In this document: positions 8,634 to 16,980 of the stretch, piece after piece
Numbering within the stretch: position 1 is the stretch's first letter
Layout: each line of letters opens with the position of its first letter
DNA from: Rahnella victoriana
GTDB taxonomy: Bacteria; Pseudomonadota; Gammaproteobacteria; Enterobacterales; Enterobacteriaceae
DNA length: 64,000 nt
Direction: 5' to 3'
Assembly (NCBI RefSeq): GCF_004330295.1
Contig: NZ_SJOJ01000002.1
Span: 1 to 64,000 of the forward strand
Notes under the pieces: model-generated
The model's input: the letters and a program-made list of their open reading frames with translations, nothing else
What the model was told of the DNA's origin: nothing
The model's database searches: none
Program-made: the position numbers and the translations under genes

Positions 8634-8944
8634 TGGCGCAATTTGATGTATACGAAAATCAGGGAGAAGGAAAAAATCTTTATCCCTATTTTATGGATAT
8701 TCAGAATCCCTTATTTGAAAGACTCAATGAGCGGATCGTGGTGCCGCTAACTGCACTTAGCAACCTGAAACCCATCAGGCATCTGCATCCCCTTATCAGG
8801 ATCCAAAATCATCAATACGTGTTGATGACTAATCTCCTGACCAGCGTGAGTGCGACGCAGCTACGCCATGAACCTGTGTTAAATGCAGATATTCATCGTG
8901 CTGATGTTGTTGCAGCCCTGGACTTACTGGTGATGGGAATTTAA
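8633..8944 (+). CDS. ccdB: CcdB-type DNA gyrase toxin
   Basis: A 103-residue toxin of the CcdB family, which traps DNA gyrase on DNA through GyrA. The family pattern is visible: FDVYEN near the start, RIVVPLTAL in the middle, HPLIRIQNHQYVLMT, and the C-terminal three residues MGI. F-plasmid CcdB ends WGI; the Trp is replaced by Met here. Chromosomal homologues also vary at this site, so activity cannot be ruled out. It is coupled to ccdA by a one-base overlap. Confidence 0.85.
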   Translation: MAQFDVYENQGEGKNLYPYFMDIQNPLFERLNERIVVPLTALSNLKPIRHLHPLIRIQNHQYVLMTNLLTSVSATQLRHEPVLNADIHRADVVAALDLLVMGI

Positions 8945-8969
8945 GGCGCAGAATTCTGCGCCTTATTTT
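8943..8969 (+). terminator. Terminator of ccdAB (22-bp perfect palindrome)
   Basis: AAGGCGCAGAA followed by TTCTGCGCCTT is a perfect palindrome (8943-8964) beginning inside the ccdB stop codon. TATTTTA follows. Confidence 0.75.
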
Positions 8970-8979
8970 ACGCGGTTAT

Positions 8980-9579
8980 CTAGCTGACCAGTTTACTGAC
9001 GATGGTTGCCACGTGTTTGCCCTGATGCACGGCAATACGCAGTTCTTCCGCGCTTGGCTGACGGGAACCGTCGCCACCGGCGATCGTCGTGGCACCATAA
9101 GGCGTGCCGCCGCGAACCTGTGAAATATCGAACAGTTCAGGTGTGGTGTAACCGATCGGGACGATGATCATGCCGTGGTGGGCGAGGGTGGTCCAGGTCG
9201 AGGTGATGGTCATTTCCTGACCGCCGCCGGTGCCGGTTGAGCTGAATACGCTGGCGACTTTGCCTGCCAGTGCGCCTTTGGCCCACAGGCCTCCGGTCTG
9301 ATCGAGGAAGGTGCGCATCTGGCCGGTCATGTTACCGAAGCGGGTCGGCGTACCGAAAATAATGGCATCGTAATCAGCGAGTTCAGCCGGAGAGGCGACT
9401 TCTGCCGTCTGGCCGGTTTTGCCACCGGCAGCCTTAAAGGCTTCTTCAGGCATGGTTTCAGGGACGCGTTTTATCGTGACTTCAACCCCGGGGACGCTGC
9501 GTGCGCCTTCAGCAACGCTTTGTGCCATTGTTTCAATATGACCATACATGGAATGATAGAGAACCAGTACTTTTGCCAT
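8980..9579 (-). CDS. wrbA: NAD(P)H:quinone oxidoreductase WrbA
   Basis: A 199-residue flavodoxin-like FMN protein that reduces quinones by two electrons and protects against oxidative stress. FMN-binding motifs include [14 protein letters not shown] (N-terminal phosphate loop), [20 protein letters not shown] and [13 protein letters not shown]. The usual start is the ATG at 9579, with AGGAG seven bases upstream. The frame stays open upstream to a GTG at 9669 preceded by GGAGGAG, which would add 30 residues beginning [13 protein letters not shown]. Both starts look usable, so a longer isoform is possible. Confidence 0.9.
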   Translation of the reverse strand: MAKVLVLYHSMYGHIETMAQSVAEGARSVPGVEVTIKRVPETMPEEAFKAAGGKTGQTAEVASPAELADYDAIIFGTPTRFGNMTGQMRTFLDQTGGLWAKGALAGKVASVFSSTGTGGGQEMTITSTWTTLAHHGMIIVPIGYTTPELFDISQVRGGTPYGATTIAGGDGSRQPSAEELRIAVHQGKHVATIVSKLVS

Positions 9580-9883
9580 CTTTAACTCCTCATGAGGTGA
9601 TGTTTTTTCCGTATCTTGCGCGGGTTTCTGACCTGCAATACGGGCGAAAAATCCGCTTAAAAATCCCACGTTTACTCCTCCGCCAGCCCGGCGGTTGTGA
9701 TGGGCAAGAGTGTCCATCGTCCGCCCACAGGCCGTGAGTTACAAACGCAAATTTTTGAACAGGCTCATCAATTAATTAGGGCAATGCGTGCAGAGAAGGT
9801 GGGTTTCGCACCTCTATATACTAGAACAGAAGTGCGGGACTGGCGGGAGAGAAGGGGGGAGATATAAACGTAGTCAGAGTGCA

Positions 9884-10108
9884 TTATTCTCTTTCTTTTT
9901 CCCAGCTGACCAGCACTGAGACTTCATCCGGCTTCGCAATGAATTTGCTCAGCGTGGCTGTGTGTCCGTCCTTCATCATCACTGACACGGCGACGCCGGT
10001 CACCCCGTCGGTCAGCGGGGTTTCCTCGACGCGCTGTAACATTTTCAGGCAGGTATATTGCTGCCCCGGCGGCAGATGTCTGAACTGATCGGTGTGGTGT
10101 TTTTTCAT
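9884..10108 (-). CDS. Hypothetical 74-residue protein, last gene of the adhesin operon
   Basis: A small soluble protein rich in charged residues with a beta-like pattern (GVTGVAVSVMMKDGHTATLS). The start overlaps the stop of the lipoprotein gene (10105-10108), so it is probably co-expressed with it. I do not recognise a family. Confidence 0.55.
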   Translation of the reverse strand: MKKHHTDQFRHLPPGQQYTCLKMLQRVEETPLTDGVTGVAVSVMMKDGHTATLSKFIAKPDEVSVLVSWEKERE

Positions 10109-10521
10109 ATCGGCGTCCTTCCGTAGATTTGTCCGTCACGCATCAGAACCAGCTTATGGGTGCGTTTGTAATAAATCGCTGTGAAAATACCTTTGCGATA
10201 GACCTGAGCATCCGCGTTATCTTCATCAAGGTATGCTGCAGTCCCTTCGATATATCCCTGCTTGTCAGCGGGAAAGATTTTGACATCAATCCCTTTAATG
10301 CGGGCGTGAACGACTTTTTTGGTTGCCTGCGCATATTGCTTCGCCGAGTTTTCCATCGCCTGCTTCAGCGCCACGCTCTGAATGGACGTCTGACGATTTT
10401 GCTCTGCCATGTAACACGTATCTTTTGATATGCCTTGTGACTGACAGTCCGCCATTCTGGACGCCTGAGTGGAGCAGCCTGAAAGGAGGGTCAGCGCAGC
10501 AATGACTAGAAGTTTTTTCAT
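10105..10521 (-). CDS. Small lipoprotein linked to a trimeric autotransporter
   Basis: A 138-residue protein with a lipoprotein signal MKKLLVIAALTLLSGC; the acylated Cys is residue 16. The mature part carries a Cys pair (DCQSQGISKDTCYMAE), an Ala/Gln-rich helix and a C-terminal beta-rich segment. It lies 48 bases after the trimeric autotransporter gene, separated by a hairpin, and overlaps the next small gene. Accessory lipoproteins encoded with trimeric autotransporters (for example SadB with SadA) help surface display. A similar role is suggested by context only. Confidence 0.7.
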   Translation of the reverse strand: MKKLLVIAALTLLSGCSTQASRMADCQSQGISKDTCYMAEQNRQTSIQSVALKQAMENSAKQYAQATKKVVHARIKGIDVKIFPADKQGYIEGTAAYLDEDNADAQVYRKGIFTAIYYKRTHKLVLMRDGQIYGRTPI

Positions 10522-10545
10522 TTTTTTTACCCGTATTGGAAAGAT

Positions 10546-10561
10546 GGGGGACGAGTCCCCC
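10546..10561 (-). terminator. Hairpin between adhesin and lipoprotein genes
   Basis: GGGGGA and TCCCCC flank a 4-base loop in the 48-base gap. On the minus strand only ATCTTTCC follows, so it may be an attenuator or processing site that lowers downstream expression rather than a full terminator. Confidence 0.45.
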
Positions 10562-10569
10562 CTGAATTT

Positions 10570-11751
10570 TTACCAGCCGACACTCACGCCAGCGCCGTAA
10601 CCGAAGTTACTTTGCGTATCGTCGGAGACTGACATTTTGACAATGGTGGATCTGCTGGCATGGAATGAAGCGCCCACGGACAGGGCGTTTTGTGAATCAT
10701 AACCGCCGACACCGGCACCCACCGCGAACTGTTGGGATTCCTGCACCTGAGGGATATTGGCCTGTGCCATAGCGGAAGCCGATCCGGCAGCGGCTTCTTT
10801 TTTGTTGTCATCAACCTCAGATTTTAACGCGGAGAATTTTGAGTTGGTGTAATCCTGCGATTGCTGCAACACCTGAGCATCTGCGGCTGCGCGGCTGTGA
10901 GATTCCGAAAGGACTTCAACGTGATCTTCTGCGGCTAATTGCTGAATTTGTTGACCATAATAAATGTGCTCAATTTGCTGCTCATGAGCGACTTTAGCCT
11001 GAACGGCAGCGATCTGTTTTTTCGTTTCTGCCTGTGTCTTTTGTGTAGAGCTCTGAGCCGTTTTAGCGAGTACATTAACATCCACATGTTGCATTGAAGT
11101 CCGCAGACGGTTCGCTTCTGACATTTCGTCGCTCTTAATCGCGTCGCTGTTGGCGTTGACTTTAGACATGTCGGCATCTTTGCCACCCGCGCCCGTCAAG
11201 CCGGTATCGCCCTTAACTCCGTTGATGCCATCTTTACCGTCTTTACCGTCTTTGCCATTAAGACCATCACGCGGTGCATTGGCCGCTGCATATCGTGCGG
11301 CAACTTGTTGAGCTTCTTTTTTCTGAATCTGTTTCTCAACGTCCAGTGGTTGACCCGTTGGATCATTTTTCTGACCGTAGTTGGCGAGATCAACTGCGTT
11401 TGGGTCGGGGTGCTGGTTTTCAGTGCGGCGCTGATTATCAATCACCAGAAGTTTGCCATTGATTTCGTTACTGACTGCCTGATGATCCACCGTGTCAGGG
11501 TGTGGTTGGGGACGCTCATCATAGTGAAGTGAATCGATGATCGATTGTTGCTGATCTTCCGTAAGGTTATGGAAAGCTGCGATTGCTGCAGCTGAGTAAA
11601 GATTTTCGTGCCCAGTGTTGTACTGATGTGCCCATGCTTCGGTGGTTATATCAGCATGAGCCACATTGACTGCCCCAATGATTAAAACGACGGCCAGTGC
11701 GATTTTATTTGTTTTCATCATTCGTGCTCTAGGGCTGCTATCAATCTTCAT
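10570..11751 (-). CDS. Short trimeric autotransporter adhesin (YadA-type) with collagen-like stretch
   Basis: A 393-residue predicted type Vc autotransporter. It has a signal peptide with core IALAVVLIIGAVNVAHA, then a short N-terminal passenger, ten consecutive collagen-like GXY triplets starting GLNGKDGKDGKDGINGVK, a long Ala/Gln/Glu-rich coiled-coil stalk, and a typical YadA membrane anchor (KKEAAAGSASAMAQANIP, then FAVGAGVGGYDSQNALSVGA) ending in SVGW. No typical YadA head repeats are visible, so the passenger is very small. Starts at 11751, or 11721 with tandem ATG, are possible. It is followed by a lipoprotein gene and faces an HTH gene. Confidence 0.85.
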   Translation of the reverse strand: MKIDSSPRARMMKTNKIALAVVLIIGAVNVAHADITTEAWAHQYNTGHENLYSAAAIAAFHNLTEDQQQSIIDSLHYDERPQPHPDTVDHQAVSNEINGKLLVIDNQRRTENQHPDPNAVDLANYGQKNDPTGQPLDVEKQIQKKEAQQVAARYAAANAPRDGLNGKDGKDGKDGINGVKGDTGLTGAGGKDADMSKVNANSDAIKSDEMSEANRLRTSMQHVDVNVLAKTAQSSTQKTQAETKKQIAAVQAKVAHEQQIEHIYYGQQIQQLAAEDHVEVLSESHSRAAADAQVLQQSQDYTNSKFSALKSEVDDNKKEAAAGSASAMAQANIPQVQESQQFAVGAGVGGYDSQNALSVGASFHASRSTIVKMSVSDDTQSNFGYGAGVSVGW

Positions 11752-12081
11752 TTGTTTTTTCCAATCTTGAAATAAGTATCTGTTAGCGACAAATAAGAAG
11801 CGTTATCAGAACGCTATTTTTGTCTCCTTGCTAAAATCATACATGTGGTGAATGTGACTTGCTTCACGAATTCACCGAACGTTTGACTTATGTCAAGAAA
11901 CGTAAACTTATAGCGCTACATGAATTTGTTTCACTTAGCGCGCTTGTTTGTCGCTAATGGACACAAATTTGAGTGTCTGGAATGTAAAGAATTAGGAATT
12001 TTCGTAGCGAATAGCGACGGGATGAAATCTCTATGAGATTCTTGTACAATATGCAGGGTTAAAAAAATGGGAGATAAGTGA
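11752..12081. promoter_or_regulatory. Divergent regulatory region with repeated TAGCGA motifs
   Basis: An AT-rich 330-base gap between the adhesin and the HTH gene. TTAGCGACAAA at 11783-11793 recurs as its exact reverse complement at 11947-11957. TAGCGA recurs at 12005-12010 and TAGCGAC at 12012-12018. A stem AGCGTT/AACGCT lies at 11799-11815. The motif clustering suggests operator sites, perhaps for the adjacent HTH protein. Confidence 0.5.
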
Positions 12082-12408
12082 ATGGCAGATAACGCAAATG
12101 AGTTCCTGGACTATGTCCGGAGGCTGGATATCGATCAGCCCGCGTTGTGTATCCTGTTGGGACTGCCGCGCAGCACGTTAAATAAGTGGATCAACGGCAC
12201 GGTGACGCAAATCCCACAAGTGGCCGTTACTGCTGTCAGAATGCTTTGGTACATGCGCAACAGTGATGAAGCATTATTTGAAAAGTGGGCGATAGTGCAG
12301 GATTTTGGTGTGACTGCCGACTATGCCGTCAATGACAGAGTGCAGGAGTTTTTGCATACGATTAAACGTGAACCCAGCCCGGCGATCAAAAAGCTATTGA
12401 ACAAATAA
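12082..12408 (+). CDS. Small HTH protein, possible regulator of the adhesin operon
   Basis: A 108-residue protein. Residues about 17-40 (DQPALCILLGLPRSTLNKWI) look like a Cro/transposase-type helix-turn-helix; the rest is helical with no recognised domain. It is divergent from the trimeric autotransporter across a gap with repeated TAGCGA motifs. A regulatory role is inference from that arrangement. It ends before a strong bidirectional terminator. Confidence 0.6.
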   Translation: MADNANEFLDYVRRLDIDQPALCILLGLPRSTLNKWINGTVTQIPQVAVTAVRMLWYMRNSDEALFEKWAIVQDFGVTADYAVNDRVQEFLHTIKREPSPAIKKLLNK

Positions 12409-12446
12409 CGCAGCGGGCAGGATGTTTGCCGCAGCTGACGGGCGAT

Positions 12447-12485
12447 AAAAAAGGCGATTAACTTTCGGGTTAATCGCCATTTTTA
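12447..12485. terminator. Bidirectional terminator
   Basis: GGCGATTAAC (12453-12462) pairs with GTTAATCGCC (12469-12478). An A-run precedes it and a T-run follows, so it can serve both the HTH gene and the convergent EthD-domain gene. Confidence 0.85.
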
Positions 12486-12520
12486 TCAGAAGAGCAGGGT
12501 GACTTATTCAGACATCAACT

Positions 12521-12826
12521 TCAGACAACAACGTCGAAAATCATCTTCACCGGTTCGATATTCGTAAAGTTCGCCACATCCGCGACGAAATCTGCAGCAT
12601 TATCTTTCATGCCTTTTTCGAAGTCTTCCATTGAGAGGCAATAGATATGGCAGGCAGCAATGAATGGGGTCTCTGCCGGTGCGCCCTCGGGCATTTTGTC
12701 GATGGCATAAGAATGGCAATACTCGCCCATGCGGCGTTTGATCAGCGGTAAATGCACATCGCGGTAATAATCATGGTCGAAGGTTCCGCCTTTAATGTTC
12801 GGGTAAAGCACGCTGTATTTAATCAC
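12521..12826 (-). CDS. EthD-domain protein
   Basis: A 101-residue protein of the EthD / dimeric alpha-beta barrel family (FDHDYYRDVHLPLIKRRMG is the typical motif with conserved HLP). Such proteins accompany ether- or polyketide-degrading enzymes but are mostly uncharacterised. The GTG at 12826 has GAGAG about six bases upstream and gives the family's usual length; the frame extends to 12925 without supporting homology. Confidence 0.75.
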   Translation of the reverse strand: MIKYSVLYPNIKGGTFDHDYYRDVHLPLIKRRMGEYCHSYAIDKMPEGAPAETPFIAACHIYCLSMEDFEKGMKDNAADFVADVANFTNIEPVKMIFDVVV

Positions 12827-12979
12827 GTCGTCTCTCGTCTGTTTACGGATAAAAACCAATTTTAGCGTACCGGCCACGGTCGCGCCTCGCCATTTGTGCC
12901 CGATGATATTTATCTGAAAAATCATTCATCTGCTCATATGTACTATGCTTAATGGATTGATATTTAGCATGGAATACGC

Positions 12980-14359
12980 ATGGGATTTTTAGGTTGGACA
13001 GCGGCAGTCGGAGGACTGCTATTGATCATGTCACTGGCGTCGGGGTGGATTTCCCGCGGACCGGTGACGACGTTTGGTTTGTATCTGGCGGCGGGTATTG
13101 TCTGCGGCCCCTGGGTTCTGGATTTATTGCATATCGATCTGGTGGCGTATTCCACCCTCACCGCCCATTTCACTGAGATCGCCATGGCGGCGTCATTGTT
13201 TATTACCGGTCTGAAGCTGCGGCTGCCGTTTCGTGCGCAAAGCTGGCGCGTCGGCGTATTGCTGGCCTTTCCGGCGATGTTACTGACAGTGCTTTGTGTC
13301 GCGGTGATTGCCCATTACATCACCGGGATTTCCTGGCCGCTGGCACTGGCGCTGGGTGCGATTATCGCGCCAACGGATCCGGTGCTGGCCAGCATGATCG
13401 CAGTGAATGACGCTAATGACGATGACGGATTGCGCGTCGCGCTGTCCAGCGAAGCGGGAATGAATGATGGTTCCGCGCTGCCGATCCTGATGCTGGCCCT
13501 GATGCTGATTACCGCCCACGACGGGGTGTCCTCGCAGGAACTGTGGCACTGGGCGGGCCGCGATGTGGTGTGGGCTTTACTGGGCGGGCTGGCGATAGGA
13601 TTTGCGATGGGGAAACTGGTGGGGCTGAGCGCGACACGTTTTCACAGCCGTCAGCGCACGGTCGCTCCCAGTGATTTTCTGGCGCTGTCGCTGATTGCGC
13701 TCAGTTATGCCGCCGCGCAGTCTCTCGATGCTTCCGGTTTTCTGGCCGCCTTTGCGGCCGGTGTCGGGCTGCGCAGCGCCGAGGTGCGGGTGGTTTCAAT
13801 GCATCCGCCGGAGGATCTGACCGACGGCTCGCGTCCGCCACCGGCCGAAGGGATGGTCAATCCGCATCAGCGTCATTCGATGCAGGCAGAAATGCCGCGT
13901 AATTCTATCGGGCTGATGGTCGGCGATGCGCTTTCCTTTGGCGATACCATTGAACGCATTTTTGCCGCCGGGATTGTCATGGTGCTCGGCATCACGCTGG
14001 CTGAGCACTGGGAACCGATGGGATTACTGATCGCGGCGCTGCTGTTTATCGTCATCCGTCCGCTGGCGGTGTATATCACCACCCTTGGCGTCCATGTGCC
14101 TAAGGGCAGGCGGCTGATGATCGGCTGGTTTGGTATCCGGGGCATCGGCAGCATGAACTATATCGCCTACGCCTGGACGCACGGGTTGCATGGCGCGGAC
14201 GCCAATTACATGACCAATATTGCCTTTACGGTGATTGTTACCAGCGTGGTGATCCACGGCGTAACGGTATCGCCGGTATTACACTGGCGTCAGGCGAGAC
14301 AGGAAGCGGCGCGGGAAGAACGCGAAGAACGGGAAAAAAATCAGGAAAAAGAGGCATAA
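12980..14359 (+). CDS. Na+/H+ antiporter, CPA1 family
   Basis: A 459-residue inner-membrane cation/proton antiporter with about 12 hydrophobic segments. Family motifs are visible: GAIIAPTDPVLASMI and SSEAGMNDGSALPILM, with the acidic ion-binding residues, then IGWFGIRGIGSMNYIAY near the C-terminal end of the transport domain. The tail is highly charged (REEREEREKNQEKEA). It exchanges Na+ or K+ for H+; which cation is not determinable. It is divergent from the EthD-domain gene. Confidence 0.85.
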   Translation: MGFLGWTAAVGGLLLIMSLASGWISRGPVTTFGLYLAAGIVCGPWVLDLLHIDLVAYSTLTAHFTEIAMAASLFITGLKLRLPFRAQSWRVGVLLAFPAMLLTVLCVAVIAHYITGISWPLALALGAIIAPTDPVLASMIAVNDANDDDGLRVALSSEAGMNDGSALPILMLALMLITAHDGVSSQELWHWAGRDVVWALLGGLAIGFAMGKLVGLSATRFHSRQRTVAPSDFLALSLIALSYAAAQSLDASGFLAAFAAGVGLRSAEVRVVSMHPPEDLTDGSRPPPAEGMVNPHQRHSMQAEMPRNSIGLMVGDALSFGDTIERIFAAGIVMVLGITLAEHWEPMGLLIAALLFIVIRPLAVYITTLGVHVPKGRRLMIGWFGIRGIGSMNYIAYAWTHGLHGADANYMTNIAFTVIVTSVVIHGVTVSPVLHWRQARQEAAREEREEREKNQEKEA

Positions 14360-14388
14360 AAAACGGACGCCCGATGGCGTCCGTTTTG
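14357..14388. terminator. Bidirectional terminator between the antiporter gene and znuB
   Basis: AAACGGACGCC (14361-14371) pairs with GGCGTCCGTTT (14376-14386), loop CGAT, flanked by A-rich and T-rich ends. The antiporter and znuB genes converge here. Confidence 0.8.
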
Positions 14389-14391
14389 CTG

Positions 14392-15177
14392 TCAGGCGAT
14401 CTGTTTTTTGCCCATACTGAGCATGAACAGCACGGCGGCACAGAGTACGACCGAAGGGCCTGCCGGAGTGTCATAAAACGCGGAGAAGGTCAGGCCCGCA
14501 GTGACTGCAATAATGCCCACGGCCACGGCAACGGAGGCCATCTGTTCCGGCGTTTTGGCGAAACGACGCGCCGTGGCAGCAGGAATAATCAGCAGGGAGG
14601 TGATGATCAGCGCACCGACAAATTTCATGGCCAGCCCGATGGTCAGGGCGGTGACCAGCATCAGAATGATCCGCGACCGTTGCAGGTTCACGCCATCGAC
14701 ATGGGCGAGTTCCGGACTGATGGTCATGGAAAGCAATGCGCGCCATTGCCAGCACAAGACCGCAATGACCACCGTGACACCGGCCGCAATCATCCAGATA
14801 TCGCTGTAAGTGACTGACAGCAAATCGCCGAACAGATACGCCATCAGATCCACCCGCACCCCGGACATCAGGCTGACCACGACCAGACCGAGCGACAGCG
14901 CGCTGTGCGCCATGATCCCCAGCAGGGTATCCACCGCGAGATGCGGTTTGCGCTCTAGCGCGACCAGCAGGATAGCCAGTAACAGCGTGACGGCGATAAC
15001 GGTATAAAACGGATTGATATTGAGCAGCAGGCCAAAAGCGACACCGAGCAGTGACGCGTGCGCCAGCGTGTCGCCAAAATAGGACATACGACGCCAGACC
15101 ACGAACGAACCCAGCGGACCGGCCGCGACAGCCAGTAACACACCGGCCAGCCAGCCCGGTAATAACAGCGCAATCAT
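14392..15177 (-). CDS. znuB: Zinc ABC transporter permease ZnuB
   Basis: A 261-residue integral membrane subunit of the high-affinity ZnuABC zinc importer (ABC-3 family), with about eight hydrophobic segments. Recognisable stretches include [20 protein letters not shown] and [20 protein letters not shown]. Its start overlaps the end of znuC by four bases. It is co-transcribed with znuC, divergent from znuA, and expected to be under Zur control. Confidence 0.95.
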   Translation of the reverse strand: MIALLLPGWLAGVLLAVAAGPLGSFVVWRRMSYFGDTLAHASLLGVAFGLLLNINPFYTVIAVTLLLAILLVALERKPHLAVDTLLGIMAHSALSLGLVVVSLMSGVRVDLMAYLFGDLLSVTYSDIWMIAAGVTVVIAVLCWQWRALLSMTISPELAHVDGVNLQRSRIILMLVTALTIGLAMKFVGALIITSLLIIPAATARRFAKTPEQMASVAVAVGIIAVTAGLTFSAFYDTPAGPSVVLCAAVLFMLSMGKKQIA

Positions 15178-15932
15178 GCGTCACGACCTCCGGTATTACG
15201 TAAAATGATCTTCCCTTTTAAATCATGACGATGGTTGTGATTGTGGCGATAAATCGCCAGTTGCTCCGCGCCACGGTTGCCGAACATGGCAATAAATTCC
15301 GGATGCGTGGAGACCACTTCCGGCGAGCCGGAACAGCAGATGTGCTGGTTCAGGCACAGCACTTCATCCGTTTTTGCCATCACCAGATGCAAATCATGCG
15401 ACACCATCAGCACCGCACAACCCAGTTCGCAGCGCAGGCTGTCGATCAGGTTGTAAAGCGCGAGTTGCCCGTTGACGTCAACGCCTTGCGTCGGTTCATC
15501 CAGCACCAGCAATTGCGGGCTGTTCATTAATGCACGCGCCAGCAGGACTCGCTGATTCTCACCACCGGACAATTTCTGCATCGGCTGATCCAGCAGATGC
15601 GCGGCCTGTACGCGTTTCAGCGCAGGCAGGATATCGTCTTTCTTCACGCCCGGTTTCAGGCGCATAAAGCGGCTGACGGTCAGGGGCATGGTCGGATCGA
15701 GATGGATTTTTTGCGGCACATAGCCGATGCGTAAACCCGGTTCACAGATCATCGTGCCTTCCGTTGGCGGGATCAGGCCAAGCACAACGCGCACTAATGT
15801 CGATTTTCCCGCGCCGTTCGGGCCGAGAAGGGTCAGAATTTTTCCCGGCTGCAAGCTGAGCGAGATGTTAGACAACACGCGTCGCGAACCGAAGGTCACT
15901 GAAATATTTTGGAGCGTAGCTAAAGTGGGCAT
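15174..15932 (-). CDS. znuC: Zinc ABC transporter ATP-binding protein ZnuC
   Basis: A 252-residue ATPase energising zinc uptake. Walker A is GPNGAGKST (about 37-45), the signature is [15 protein letters not shown], and Walker B is [12 protein letters not shown]. The C-terminus contains a His-rich tract ([13 protein letters not shown]) typical of ZnuC. It overlaps znuB and is divergent from znuA across a Zur-like box. Confidence 0.95.
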   Translation of the reverse strand: MPTLATLQNISVTFGSRRVLSNISLSLQPGKILTLLGPNGAGKSTLVRVVLGLIPPTEGTMICEPGLRIGYVPQKIHLDPTMPLTVSRFMRLKPGVKKDDILPALKRVQAAHLLDQPMQKLSGGENQRVLLARALMNSPQLLVLDEPTQGVDVNGQLALYNLIDSLRCELGCAVLMVSHDLHLVMAKTDEVLCLNQHICCSGSPEVVSTHPEFIAMFGNRGAEQLAIYRHNHNHRHDLKGKIILRNTGGRDA

Positions 15933-15957
15933 GTCATAGGGTCTTGCAGAACAAATC

Positions 15958-15978
15958 GGATGTTATAATATTGCGTTT
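15958..15978. promoter_or_regulatory. Zur box between znuCB and znuA
   Basis: The sequence TGTTATAATATTGCGTTTC matches the enterobacterial Zur operator core (TGTTATAATAT) between the divergent znuC and znuA genes. It should repress both directions when zinc is sufficient. Confidence 0.75.
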
Positions 15979-16027
15979 CGCGAAAAATAACCAGTTTTCC
16001 CCCAACCTGAAGATGAGTTCACCCCGC

Positions 16028-16960
16028 ATGATACAGAAAAAAAGCGTTAAACGGATGTTTCTGGCCGCCGCAATATTGAGTTCAGGAGCCGTTTTCAGCG
16101 CGCAGGCTGCCGTTCTTGCCTCCGTCCGTCCGCTGGGGTTTATCGCATCAGCCATTGCTGACGGGGTGATGCCGACCGAGATTTTGCTGCCGGATGGCGC
16201 ATCGCCACATGATTTTGCCCTGCGTCCTTCCGACATTCAGCGTATGCGCAGCGCCGATCTGGTGGTGTGGGTCGGGCCGGAAATGGAAGCCTTTATGACC
16301 AAGTCAGTGGCCCAGTTGCCACCAAACCGTCAGGTGGCGATCGCCACGTTACCGGCGGTGAAACCGCTGCTGCTCAAAGGCAGTGATGATGACGAGCATG
16401 ACCATGATCACGGGCATGATCATGACGGCGATGAACACCATCATGGCGAATATAATATGCACGTCTGGCTGTCGCCGGAAATCGCCCGTGAAGCGGCAAT
16501 TGTGATCCATGACCGGCTCGCAGAGCTGGTTCCGCAGAAAAAGCAACAATTAGATGCAAATTTGGCACGATTTGAAGACGGATTGACAAAAACTGACAAA
16601 AATATTGGTACTATGCTGCAGCCTGTGCAGGGTAAGGGATATTTTGTTTTTCACGACGCTTACGGTTACTTTGAAAAACACTTCGGCCTCGCGCCACTTG
16701 GTCACTTTACGATCAACCCTGAAATTCAACCCGGTGCACAGCGATTACACCTCATTCGAACACAGTTGGTTGAGCAAAAAGCGACCTGCGTTTTTGCTGA
16801 GCCACAATTCAGGCCAGCCGTCATCACGGCTGTTGCCCAGGGAACAAAAGTGCGTATGGGCACATTGGATCCGCTGGGGAGCGGCATTGCACTGGGTGCG
16901 GACAGCTATGTGAACTTTCTGTCACAGCTGACGAACCAGTACCTGAGCTGCCTGAAGTAA
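16028..16960 (+). CDS. znuA: Periplasmic zinc-binding protein ZnuA
   Basis: A 310-residue solute-binding protein delivering Zn2+ to ZnuBC. The signal peptide is [20 protein letters not shown], cleaved after AQA. The mature protein begins with [19 protein letters not shown], as in E. coli ZnuA. It has the characteristic His/Asp-rich loop ([20 protein letters not shown], about residues 120-140) and the conserved ligand histidines in SPHDF and MHVW. The start at 16028 gives E. coli length; an ATG at 16013 is in frame and also possible. Confidence 0.95.
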   Translation: MIQKKSVKRMFLAAAILSSGAVFSAQAAVLASVRPLGFIASAIADGVMPTEILLPDGASPHDFALRPSDIQRMRSADLVVWVGPEMEAFMTKSVAQLPPNRQVAIATLPAVKPLLLKGSDDDEHDHDHGHDHDGDEHHHGEYNMHVWLSPEIAREAAIVIHDRLAELVPQKKQQLDANLARFEDGLTKTDKNIGTMLQPVQGKGYFVFHDAYGYFEKHFGLAPLGHFTINPEIQPGAQRLHLIRTQLVEQKATCVFAEPQFRPAVITAVAQGTKVRMGTLDPLGSGIALGADSYVNFLSQLTNQYLSCLK

Positions 16961-16980
16961 GCTAAAAGGACAGAATTTAA

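Noticed and set aside
8633-8944. CcdB with Met in place of the C-terminal Trp, suggesting a dead toxin
   Set aside because: Chromosomal CcdB relatives also lack this Trp, and the rest of the family pattern is intact, so inactivity cannot be claimed.
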